The position numbers and the translations under genes were made by a program. Of a DNA stretch of 64,000 bases, positions 48,916 through 56,318 are shown in pieces. Origin of the DNA: Streptomyces sp. H27-H1 (GTDB lineage Bacteria > Actinomycetota > Actinomycetes > Streptomycetales > Streptomycetaceae); NCBI RefSeq assembly GCF_026627445.1, contig NZ_JAPNLJ010000012.1, positions 29,654 through 93,653 of the forward strand. The letters are read 5' to 3'. The notes under the pieces were generated by a model, which had not been told where the DNA came from, did not search any database, and saw only the letters and a list, made by a program, of their open reading frames with translations. Positions within the stretch are counted from its first letter, which is position 1. Each line of letters begins with the position of its first letter.

Positions 48916-49308
48916 ATGTCGCTCGACGTCTCACCGGCCCTACTCGAACAGGCCGAGCGAGGCGAGGTCGACGAAGCCGCTTTCGTCGACTGCGTCCGGA
49001 CCTCCCTGCCCTACGCATGGGAGATGGTCAGCTCGCTGGTGGCCCAGCTGAAGGTGGACGGCGGACAGTTCGCCGACAACCAGACGCCGCCGCCCGACGA
49101 GCAGGCGCGTGGCCAGCTGCTGCGCGCCCTCGCGAGTGACGCGATACGGGGTGCGCTGCAGCGCCACTTCGGAGTGCGCCTGGCATTCCAGAACTGCCAC
49201 CGGGTAGCCGTGTTCCCGCTGGACTCCTCGGTGGACGACCGGCTGGCCAAGTTCACTTCGATCCGTGGTCAGCTGCTGAACCAGTCGCCCGAAATGCGCG
49301 ACTGTTAG
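48916..49308 (+). CDS. SCO5389-family small protein
   Basis: 130 residues from ATG 48916 with GAGGAG six bases upstream. It begins MSLDVSPALLEQAERGEVDE and contains the highly family-like ALQRHFGVRLAFQNCHRVAV. It has no membrane segment or catalytic motif that I recognise and is acidic to neutral. It matches a conserved Streptomyces hypothetical family next to nucS, named after SCO5389 as I recall. The function is unknown. A structured leader precedes it. Confidence 0.8.
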   Translation: MSLDVSPALLEQAERGEVDEAAFVDCVRTSLPYAWEMVSSLVAQLKVDGGQFADNQTPPPDEQARGQLLRALASDAIRGALQRHFGVRLAFQNCHRVAVFPLDSSVDDRLAKFTSIRGQLLNQSPEMRDC

Positions 49309-49412
49309 CCGGAAGTCCGCAGACAGCACGACCGCACCTCCGCACGACCGGTACCTCCGCACGACCGGTACCTCGCTGCCGCTCCGGAGCCAACGGAGCG
49401 GCAGCCCTGGTC

Positions 49413-50447
49413 TCACCCGAGCCGGGGCAGCACCTCGGCGCCGAGGCGGCGGAGGTTCTCCTCGGTCGAGGCGAGGTCACCCGATCCCTCCGTCAGCAGG
49501 GCGAACCGTGTGATGCCCGTACGCTCCGACGTGGCCGCCAACCGGTCGGCCGCCAGCTCCGGTGTCCCCACGGGATGCAGATCGCACAACAGCTCGGTGT
49601 ACGCGACCGGATCCCGCATCGCCCGCTGCCGCCCGTCCACCGTGACGTGGGCGTCCAGGCCCTGCTTGAGCCAGCCCGGCATCGCCTTCAGCAGCGTTTC
49701 GCGGGCGTCCGCCGTCCGGTCCGCCAGCTGGCAGACCCCGGCCGACACATGGCCCGCCTCGGGCGAACGGCCCGCGGCCCGCGCCGTACGCCGCCACAGC
49801 TCGACCATGGCTGCTTTGTCCTCGTCCCCGCAGTGCATGCCCAGCAGCATCGGCAGTCCACGCTCCGCGGCCAGCCGAACCGAGCCGGGGGAGGTGCAGG
49901 CAACGATCAGTTCCGGCCCACTCCCGTCGCCGTGCAGCGCCTCCGACGCGCGCGGTACGACGGGCACCTCGCGGAAGCCGTACCGGCCGCCGGCCGCCGC
50001 TGCGGACGACTGCCCCACCCGGGGTTCGGCGAGCCAGCGGCGCAGCAGGTCCAGGTCCTCCGGGAAACGGTTCTCGTACGCGTCGAGCCCGCCGCCGAAG
50101 ACCTCCAGGTCCACCCACGGGCCGCCCCGGCCCACCCCCAGGGTGAACCGCCCCTCCGAGGTCAGGTGCAGCAGGGCCGCCTGCTCGCCCAGGGCCACCG
50201 GATGGGTGCTCGGCAGCACGCTCACCGCGGTGCCCACGCGCAGCCGCCGGGTGCGTCCCAGCATCAGGGCCGCCAGGGTCACCGCGGACGGGCAGACCCC
50301 GTACGGGACGAAGTGGTGCTCGGCGAGCCAGACCGAGTCGAGCCCGGCCTCCTCGGCCACCTCGGCGGTCCGCACCGCCCGGTGCAGTGCCTCTCCCTGT
50401 CCCTGGCCCGGGAACTGGGCAGCCAGTACAAACGCTCCTACGCGCAT
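49413..50447 (-). CDS. LLM-class flavin-dependent oxidoreductase
   Basis: 344 residues. It has a luciferase-like TIM barrel: GAFVLAAQFPGQGQ, DSVWLAEHHFVPYGVCPSAV, VSVLPSTHPVALGEQAALLH, GRFTLGVGRGGPWVDLEVFG and the C-terminal VGTPELAADRLAATSERTGI. It would use reduced FMN supplied by a partner reductase. The physiological substrate cannot be told from sequence. It is divergent from the zinc-ribbon-like gene at 50.7 kb. Confidence 0.9.
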   Translation of the reverse strand: MRVGAFVLAAQFPGQGQGEALHRAVRTAEVAEEAGLDSVWLAEHHFVPYGVCPSAVTLAALMLGRTRRLRVGTAVSVLPSTHPVALGEQAALLHLTSEGRFTLGVGRGGPWVDLEVFGGGLDAYENRFPEDLDLLRRWLAEPRVGQSSAAAAGGRYGFREVPVVPRASEALHGDGSGPELIVACTSPGSVRLAAERGLPMLLGMHCGDEDKAAMVELWRRTARAAGRSPEAGHVSAGVCQLADRTADARETLLKAMPGWLKQGLDAHVTVDGRQRAMRDPVAYTELLCDLHPVGTPELAADRLAATSERTGITRFALLTEGSGDLASTEENLRRLGAEVLPRLG

Positions 50448-50676
50448 CGCCTTTAGCCTCCTCGCGGCTGACGCGGCCTCCCCCAGGCGGACCGGTTACC
50501 TCACCGGCAACAACGTCTGACACGTGCCAAAGGCACGGCCTGACAGGAAAGTTATTGGGATTGTCGGGCCGGTCGCGTACTCACGACGGTCGTCTTCGGC
50601 CACCCTGCGGGTACCCGGCCTCGCTGCGCGTAGTCTGGGAGAAAGTCACTGCCGTCCGCCCATCCGTGAGGTATAC

Positions 50677-51018
50677 GTGTCACCGCGCCACAACCGCCCC
50701 AGGGGCGGCGAGAATCCAGTCGATCGTTCGGACCAGGGCTCGGCCCCGGGCGGCCTGGACCGGTACGGTCTCGAGCGCACGGAGGAGTACCAGGGCGAGG
50801 AGTGGAAGATCCGGCACGTCGCGGGCGCGAGCTCGGTGGGCAAGCGTTACCGCTGCCCCGGCTGTGACCAGGAGATCCCCTCCGGCACCCCGCACCTGGT
50901 GGCCTGGCCCGAGTACGGTGGCGTCGACGACCGCAGGCACTGGCACAAGGCCTGCTGGAACGCGAAGGACCGCCGCACCTCCAAGGTGCAGCGGTCCCGC
51001 AACGCTCCCAAGTACTGA
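50677..51018 (+). CDS. Small protein with putative zinc-binding Cys/His site
   Basis: 113 residues from GTG 50677 with GAGGT upstream. The first 45 residues are charged and probably disordered. The core has YRCPGCDQEIPSGTPHLVAW, then DDRRHWHKACW, so C-x2-C is followed about 28 residues later by H-x-H-x3-C. This arrangement suits a treble-clef/HNH-like zinc site. It is commonly labelled ATP/GTP-binding in Streptomyces, but no P-loop is present. The C-terminus is basic (TSKVQRSRNAPKY). Its last 17 bases are the first unit of a tandem repeat. Confidence 0.75.
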   Translation: MSPRHNRPRGGENPVDRSDQGSAPGGLDRYGLERTEEYQGEEWKIRHVAGASSVGKRYRCPGCDQEIPSGTPHLVAWPEYGGVDDRRHWHKACWNAKDRRTSKVQRSRNAPKY

Positions 51019-51050
51019 ACGCTCCCGAGTACTGAACGCTCCCGAGTCCT
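51001..51050 (+). repeat. 17-bp tandem repeat, three units
   Basis: AACGCTCCCAAGTACTG (51001-51017), AACGCTCCCGAGTACTG (51018-51034) and a partial third copy (51035-51050). It duplicates the last codons and stop of the gene at 50.7 kb and touches the stop of the convergent permease gene. Confidence 0.9.
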
Positions 51051-51915
51051 AGACGTCCCGGCGGCCGACCGCCACGTACGAGGCGGCGACCGCGACGCCC
51101 GTCACCAGCAGGATCAGCGCCAGGTGGCTCAGGCTGCCCGGGGCAGCCACGCCCTCGGCGACGGCCGAGGGGTCGGATCCGGCGGTGGGCAGGCCGAACA
51201 GCTCTATCAGCGCCACCGGGGAGTTGTACTGGAGCAGGGCGCGGCCGGCCGGGACGAGCGCTTCCCAGATGCTGAGCACCGCCCCTATCACCGGCGGCAG
51301 CGTGACGACGCCGAGCATCACGGCGATCGCCCCGGCGGAGTGCCGCACCAGCGCCCCGACCGCGAGGGCCAGCACGCCGAGCAGCGTGACGTAGAAACTG
51401 CCCAGGAGCCCGGAGGCCCACTCCGCGCTCGAATGCGCCCCGGAGCCCGTGCCGTTGCGCAGGATCGTCGCGGCCAGCCCGACCAGACAGACCGACCCGG
51501 CGATGGCGAGGAACGAGGTGACGCCGAAGACGAGGTACTTCGCGGTGAGCACCCGGTACCGGTCGGGGGCCGCCGTGAAGGTGGTGCGGACCAGGCCGGT
51601 GCCGTACTCGGAGGTGATCGTCAGCACCCCGAGCACGATCACCGCGAGCTGCCCCACCAGGAGGCCGAACAGGGCCGGGGCGATGAACGGCATCTGTTCG
51701 TAGTCCATGGACGCGGTCTGCAGGATGACCGCGCCGCCGATGCCGACGACGAGCAGCACCATCGAGCCGAGCGTCCACATCGTGGAGCGCACGGACGTCA
51801 GCTTCGTCCACTCCGAGGCCACCGCGTGGCCAAGGTGCGGCCGGGGGGTCGGCAAGGGCGAGGTGTAGCCCGCCGGGCCCGGCTCCCCGGCGGTCGCGGT
51901 CGTCGGGGCGGTCAT
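51049..51915 (-). CDS. ABC-2 type transporter permease (pair 1)
   Basis: 288 residues from ATG 51915, overlapping the ATPase stop by 4 bases. It has a cytosolic N-terminus, then six hydrophobic segments. The permease signature SEWTKLTSVRSTMWTLGSMV starts the first helix, and LAVIVLGVLTITSEYGTGLV is typical of ABC-2 permeases in Streptomyces. The TM5-6 region is Ala/Val-rich (LGVLALAVGALVRHSAGAIA). The substrate is unknown; lipid, peptide or bacitracin-type export are the usual options. Confidence 0.9.
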   Translation of the reverse strand: MTAPTTATAGEPGPAGYTSPLPTPRPHLGHAVASEWTKLTSVRSTMWTLGSMVLLVVGIGGAVILQTASMDYEQMPFIAPALFGLLVGQLAVIVLGVLTITSEYGTGLVRTTFTAAPDRYRVLTAKYLVFGVTSFLAIAGSVCLVGLAATILRNGTGSGAHSSAEWASGLLGSFYVTLLGVLALAVGALVRHSAGAIAVMLGVVTLPPVIGAVLSIWEALVPAGRALLQYNSPVALIELFGLPTAGSDPSAVAEGVAAPGSLSHLALILLVTGVAVAASYVAVGRRDV

Positions 51916-53099
51916 CGGCTGTCCTCGGGCTTCTGCGCGGGGGTGCGCACGGTCGCGGGGGAGTGCGCGGTATCGGGGTGGGAGGTATCGGGGGAGTCCG
52001 CGGCCTCGCGGGCGGCGAGCTGACCGGGGCTGCCGGGCATCAGGAACGGCTGTCCGGCGCTCCCGGGCGGCGGGGGCGCGAAGAAGCCCGACTGCGGGAC
52101 CTGGAGGGCCTCGGCCGGCTCCTCGTCCTCCCACTTGGGGACGGTCAGCGGTTCGGGTTCCCACAGCTCGGCGCGCGGGTCCTCGGTGGAGGTGAACTCG
52201 ACGGAGGACTGGGTCATGCGCATGTACGCCTCCTCCAGCGAGGCCCGGTGCGGCGACAGCTCCCACAGCCGTACGCCGGCGGTGTGCGCGAGGTCGGAGA
52301 TCCGGGGCAGTTCCAGACCCGTCACGCGCAGCGCTCCGTCGGGCTCCCGCAGGACCCGGCCGCCCGCCCGGGCGAGGACGGAGCCCAGGGTGTCCCAGCC
52401 GGCCGGGTCGGTGTCGGCCGTCCGGACCCGGGCGAATCCGGCCGAGTTGTGCGTGATGAAGTCCTGGGTGCTCATATCGGCGAGCAGCCGGCCCCGGCCG
52501 ATCACGATGAGGTGGTCGGCGGTCAGCGCCATCTCGCTCATGAGGTGGGAGGAGACGAAGACGGTGCGGCCCTCGGAGGCGAGCCGGCGCATCAGGTTCC
52601 GGACCCAGAGGATGCCTTCGGGGTCGAGGCCGTTGACCGGCTCGTCGAAGAGCAGCACCTGGGGGTCGCCGAGCAGGGCGGTCGCGATGCCGAGCCGCTG
52701 GCCCATGCCGAGCGAGAAGCCCTTGGCCCGCTGCCGGGCCACGTCCTGCAGGCCCACGACCCCCAGGACCTCGTCCACCCGCTTCTCTGGGATCCCGGAG
52801 AGCTGGGCGATCGACAGGAGGTGGGTGCGGGCCCGGCGGCCGCCGTGCACGGCCTTGGCGTCGAGCAGGGCGCCGACGTGCCGCTGGGCGTTCGGGAGCT
52901 CGCGGAAGGGCAGGCCGTTGATCGTGACCTGGCCGGCGGTGGGCCGGTCCAGGCCGACGATCATGCGCATCGTGGTGGACTTCCCGGAGCCGTTGGGCCC
53001 CAGGAATCCCGTCACGTGACCGGGCTTGACCTGGAAGGAAAGGTCGTCGACAGCGGTCTTCGCGCCGAAGCGCTTGGTCAGGCCGACTGCCTCGATCAT
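51912..53099 (-). CDS. ABC transporter ATP-binding protein (pair 1)
   Basis: 395 residues from ATG 53099 (MIEAVGLTKRFGAKTAVDDL). Walker A is GPNGSGKS (about residue 38), signature FSLGMGQRLGIA, Walker B VLLFDEP, and H-loop SSHLMSE. The C-terminal ~100 residues after the ATPase are Pro/Ser/Glu-rich and absent from most ABC ATPases; they look disordered (EPEPLTVPKWEDEEPAEALQ). It is coupled to the permease gene and is about 65% identical by eye, in the core, to the ATPase at 54.0-55.0 kb. Confidence 0.95.
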   Translation of the reverse strand: MIEAVGLTKRFGAKTAVDDLSFQVKPGHVTGFLGPNGSGKSTTMRMIVGLDRPTAGQVTINGLPFRELPNAQRHVGALLDAKAVHGGRRARTHLLSIAQLSGIPEKRVDEVLGVVGLQDVARQRAKGFSLGMGQRLGIATALLGDPQVLLFDEPVNGLDPEGILWVRNLMRRLASEGRTVFVSSHLMSEMALTADHLIVIGRGRLLADMSTQDFITHNSAGFARVRTADTDPAGWDTLGSVLARAGGRVLREPDGALRVTGLELPRISDLAHTAGVRLWELSPHRASLEEAYMRMTQSSVEFTSTEDPRAELWEPEPLTVPKWEDEEPAEALQVPQSGFFAPPPPGSAGQPFLMPGSPGQLAAREAADSPDTSHPDTAHSPATVRTPAQKPEDSR

Positions 53100-53234
53100 C
53101 TTGCTGCCCCTTGCCAGGCCGGGACGGGTTTCGCCCGCGTAAGGGTTAAGAGGATATCCAGTCCCTTTCGGTTCCACCTCGTCCCCGACCCTGAGGTACC
53201 CCTGAGAACCGACCCGGGGATCCCCCGTAGTACC

Positions 53235-54014
53235 TCAGGCGTCCCTCTTCTTGAGGACCAGGTAGCCGCCGAGTACGGCGGCCAGTACCCACAGGGCCAT
53301 GATCCCGAAGCCGCCCCAGGGGCCGTAGGGCACTTTCTCGCTGCCCATCGCTCCCGGGATCACCTGCATGATCTTGGAGCCGGCCTGGTCGGGGAAGTAC
53401 TGGGCCACCTTCCGGGTCGCCGGGACCGCCCCGAGGATGTTCGAGACCAGCAGGAAGAACGGCATCAGGATGCCGAGCGAGAGCATCGAGCTGCGCAGCA
53501 TGGCGGCCACGCCCATGGAGAACAGCGCGAGCATCGCCATGTACAGCCCGGCGCCGAAGACGGCGCGCAGCACGTTCGGCTCGTCGATGCCGATGCTGCG
53601 ATCGCCCAGGATCGCCTGCCCGATGAAGAAGGACGCGAAGCTGGTGATCAGGCCCACGGCCAGCGCGAGCCCGGTGGCGACGAGCAGCTTGCCCGTCAGG
53701 AAGCTGCCGCGCCGGGGCACGGCGGCCAGCGAGGTGCGGATCATGCCCGAGCTGTACTCGGTGCCCACGACCAGCACGCCGAAGACGATCATCGCGAGCT
53801 GACCCAGGGACATGCCGGCGAAGCTGGCCAGCGTCGGGTCGAAAGTGGCCTGTTCCTGCGCGGGCATGTCCTTGAAGGAGGAGCTGATGAACGCGCAGAG
53901 CAGGGAGCTGATGCCGACCGTGACAAGGGCGGCCGCGGCCAGGGTCCAGACGGTCGAGGCGACCGAGCGGATCTTGGTCCACTCGGACTGGAGGACGGCG
54001 GAGTAGGAGGACAC
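53235..54014 (-). CDS. ABC-2 type transporter permease (pair 2)
   Basis: 259 residues from GTG 54014. The N-terminus SSYSAVLQSEWTKIRSVAST and the helix LGQLAMIVFGVLVVGTEYSS parallel the pair-1 permease, showing a tandem duplication. Six hydrophobic segments end with KKRDA. It begins one base after the stop of the ATPase gene upstream and so is co-transcribed with it. Confidence 0.9.
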   Translation of the reverse strand: MSSYSAVLQSEWTKIRSVASTVWTLAAAALVTVGISSLLCAFISSSFKDMPAQEQATFDPTLASFAGMSLGQLAMIVFGVLVVGTEYSSGMIRTSLAAVPRRGSFLTGKLLVATGLALAVGLITSFASFFIGQAILGDRSIGIDEPNVLRAVFGAGLYMAMLALFSMGVAAMLRSSMLSLGILMPFFLLVSNILGAVPATRKVAQYFPDQAGSKIMQVIPGAMGSEKVPYGPWGGFGIMALWVLAAVLGGYLVLKKRDA

Positions 54015-54015
54015 G

Positions 54016-55038
54016 TCACTTACCGCCCTTGCGCGTCGCCTCGAAGCCGGTGCCCCACGCGGGTACGTCGGCGGGCCGGGCCGGGTTGTCCGCGGCCATG
54101 CCCGGACCGGCCGGATGCCCGGCCGCTCCCGGTGCGTGGGCGTGGTACTCGACGGAGTCCGCCGTCATGCGCATGAACGCTTCCTCCAGTGAAGCCCGTT
54201 GCGGGCTGAGTTCGTGCAGCACGATCTGGTGCTGGGCGGCCAGCTCACCGAGCCGCTCCGCCTGCACGCCGTCGATCTCCAGCGTGCCGGTGGCCGGGAC
54301 GCTGATCGCGTCGATCCCGGCTCCGTGAAGGATGTCCTTCAGCCGTTCCTGCTGCGGAGAGCGCATGCGGACGTAGCTGCGGGAGTTCTGCTGGATGAAA
54401 TCGGCCATGGACAGATCGGCGAGCAGCTTTCCCTGTCCGATCACGACCAAATGCTGTGCGGTCAGAGCCATTTCGCTCATCAGGTGGGAAGAAACGAAGA
54501 TCGTTCTTCCCTCTGCCGCGAGCCCCTTCATGAGATTGCGGATCCAGAGAATTCCCTCCGGGTCCAGACCATTGACGGGCTCGTCGAACATCAAGATCTC
54601 CGGGTCGCCGAGCAACGCGGAGGCGATGCCGAGCCGCTGGCCCATACCCAGCGAAAATCCCTTCGACTTCTTCTTCGCCACGGCCGTCAGGCCGACCAGG
54701 TCCAGCACTTCGGAAACCCGGCTGCTCGGGATCCGGTTCGACTGGGCGAGGCAGAGCAGGTTGTTGTACGCGCTGCGGCCGCCGTGCATCGCCTTCGCGT
54801 CCAGAAGTGCCCCGATGTACTTCAGCGGCTCCGGCAGGTCCCGGTAGTGCTTCCCGTCGATCCGGACCGTACCGCTGGTCGGATTGTCGAGGTCGAGCAT
54901 CATGCGCATGGTCGTGGACTTGCCCGCCCCGTTGGGGCCGAGGAAGCCGGTGACCACCCCCGGTCTGACCTGGAAGCTGAGGTTGTCCACGGCGGTCTTC
55001 GCGCCGAATCGTTTCGTAAGGCCCTCAAGCTCGATCAT
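54016..55038 (-). CDS. ABC transporter ATP-binding protein (pair 2)
   Basis: 340 residues from ATG 55038 (MIELEGLTKRFGAKTAVDNL). Walker A GPNGAGKS, signature FSLGMGQRLGIA, Walker B ILMFDEP, H-loop SSHLMSE. The C-terminal ~40 residues are Pro/Ala/Gly-rich, a shorter version of the tail in pair 1. It is first in the four-gene run 55.0-51.0 kb, all on the minus strand, and follows the filP terminator. Confidence 0.95.
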   Translation of the reverse strand: MIELEGLTKRFGAKTAVDNLSFQVRPGVVTGFLGPNGAGKSTTMRMMLDLDNPTSGTVRIDGKHYRDLPEPLKYIGALLDAKAMHGGRSAYNNLLCLAQSNRIPSSRVSEVLDLVGLTAVAKKKSKGFSLGMGQRLGIASALLGDPEILMFDEPVNGLDPEGILWIRNLMKGLAAEGRTIFVSSHLMSEMALTAQHLVVIGQGKLLADLSMADFIQQNSRSYVRMRSPQQERLKDILHGAGIDAISVPATGTLEIDGVQAERLGELAAQHQIVLHELSPQRASLEEAFMRMTADSVEYHAHAPGAAGHPAGPGMAADNPARPADVPAWGTGFEATRKGGK

Positions 55039-55055
55039 TACGCCACGCTAGAACG

Positions 55056-55101
55056 CCGAAGGGCCCTACGCCACCTCTCACAGGTGACGAAGGGCCCTCG
55101 G
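55056..55101 (-). terminator. filP terminator
   Basis: A long imperfect stem: CCGAAGGGCCCTACG (from 55056) against CGAAGGGCCCTCGG (to 55101), with an inner CACCT/AGGTG pairing. It lies 76 bp beyond the filP stop and just before the ABC gene start. Confidence 0.6.
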
Positions 55102-55176
55102 TGTCGAATCGGAGTATCACCTTCCGGCAATCTTCCGGCGACTGGCGGCCGGCCACTGGCAGCCGGCAATCAGCGA

Positions 55177-56115
55177 CTAGCGGCTCTGCTGCGCCGGAAC
55201 GCCGCGGGTGACCGGCTCGTCGTCGATCGGGGCAGACGCGGCGGCGACCGCGGCACCCGTCAGCGTCGCCAGCATCTCGCGGACGTTGGTGAGCTGCGCG
55301 TTGATCGAGTCGCGGCGGTTGGTGAGCGCCGCCAGCTCGCGCTCGGACTCGCTGCGGATCCGGTCGGCCTTGGCGTTGGCGTCGGCCACGATGTCCTCGG
55401 CCTGGCGCTGCGCGGTCTCCACGGTCTGGCGGGCGCGGCGCTCGGCGTCCGTACGGAGCTTCTCGGCCTCCAGGCGCAGCTGCTCCGCGCGGTGCTCGAT
55501 CTCCGCGAGGCGCTTCTCGGCCTTGGCCTGACGGCCGGCCAGGTCGCGCTCGGACTGCTCGCGGCGCTTGGCCAGGTTGGTCTCGAAGTCCGCGGCGGCC
55601 TGGGCGGCCTTGGCGCGGGTCTCCTCGAAGAGCGCGTCGGCCTCCTCGCGCTTGGAGGCCGCGTCCTTCTGGGCCTCGGTGCGCAGGGTGGAGGCGTCGC
55701 CCTTGGCCTTCTCGACGATCCGGACACCCTCGTCCTCGGCGGTCGACTTCCGGTCGGCGGCGAACGACTCGGCGTCGTTGCGCACCTGCTGGGCGGCCGA
55801 CTCGGCGAGCTCGCGGTGCTGCTCGGCCGCGCGACGGGCCTCCTCACGGAGGTCCTTCGCCTCCTCCTCGGCCAGGCGAAGGATCTTCTCGACCCGGGCG
55901 CCGAGGCCGGCGTACGACGGCTCGGCGTCGTTCACCTGAGCCTGGGCGTTCTGCGTTTCGAGGTGCAACTCCTCGATCCGCTTTTCCAGAGAGTTGATAC
56001 GTCCGAGGGCGCTGTCACGGTCGGAGACCAGCTTGGTGATGCGGTCGTCCACCTGACCGCGGTCGTAACCACGCCGCACGAGCTCGAAGCCGAAGGGGGA
56101 GGATGTGTCGCTCAT
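55177..56115 (-). CDS. filP: Coiled-coil cytoskeletal protein FilP
   Basis: 312 residues. The N-terminus FGFELVRRGYDRGQVDDRIT is the DivIVA-like start shared with Scy. A continuous Ala/Glu/Lys/Arg-rich coiled coil runs from about residue 20 to 275, and the Pro-containing C-terminus is short. FilP forms intermediate-filament-like networks near hyphal tips, giving stiffness and interacting with DivIVA and Scy. The old label 'cellulose-binding protein' refers to this family. It lies next to scy as in S. coelicolor. Confidence 0.93.
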   Translation of the reverse strand: MSDTSSPFGFELVRRGYDRGQVDDRITKLVSDRDSALGRINSLEKRIEELHLETQNAQAQVNDAEPSYAGLGARVEKILRLAEEEAKDLREEARRAAEQHRELAESAAQQVRNDAESFAADRKSTAEDEGVRIVEKAKGDASTLRTEAQKDAASKREEADALFEETRAKAAQAAADFETNLAKRREQSERDLAGRQAKAEKRLAEIEHRAEQLRLEAEKLRTDAERRARQTVETAQRQAEDIVADANAKADRIRSESERELAALTNRRDSINAQLTNVREMLATLTGAAVAAASAPIDDEPVTRGVPAQQSR

Positions 56116-56318
56116 GGGGTTCCTGTCGAATGAGACCGATGAGGTGCTACGCGAGGTGTTGGGTATGTAAGGGGAATCCTAGGCGCCAGGACGGCGTGTC
56201 ATCGAGTCAATCCGCGTTTGATCTGGACAATGACACCCCTTTTGAGTGGCAAGGCGACAGAATGCTTGTCACTCGTTCGCCTGAACCTCCATCAGGAGCA
56301 CATAGCCTCACGTGCTGA

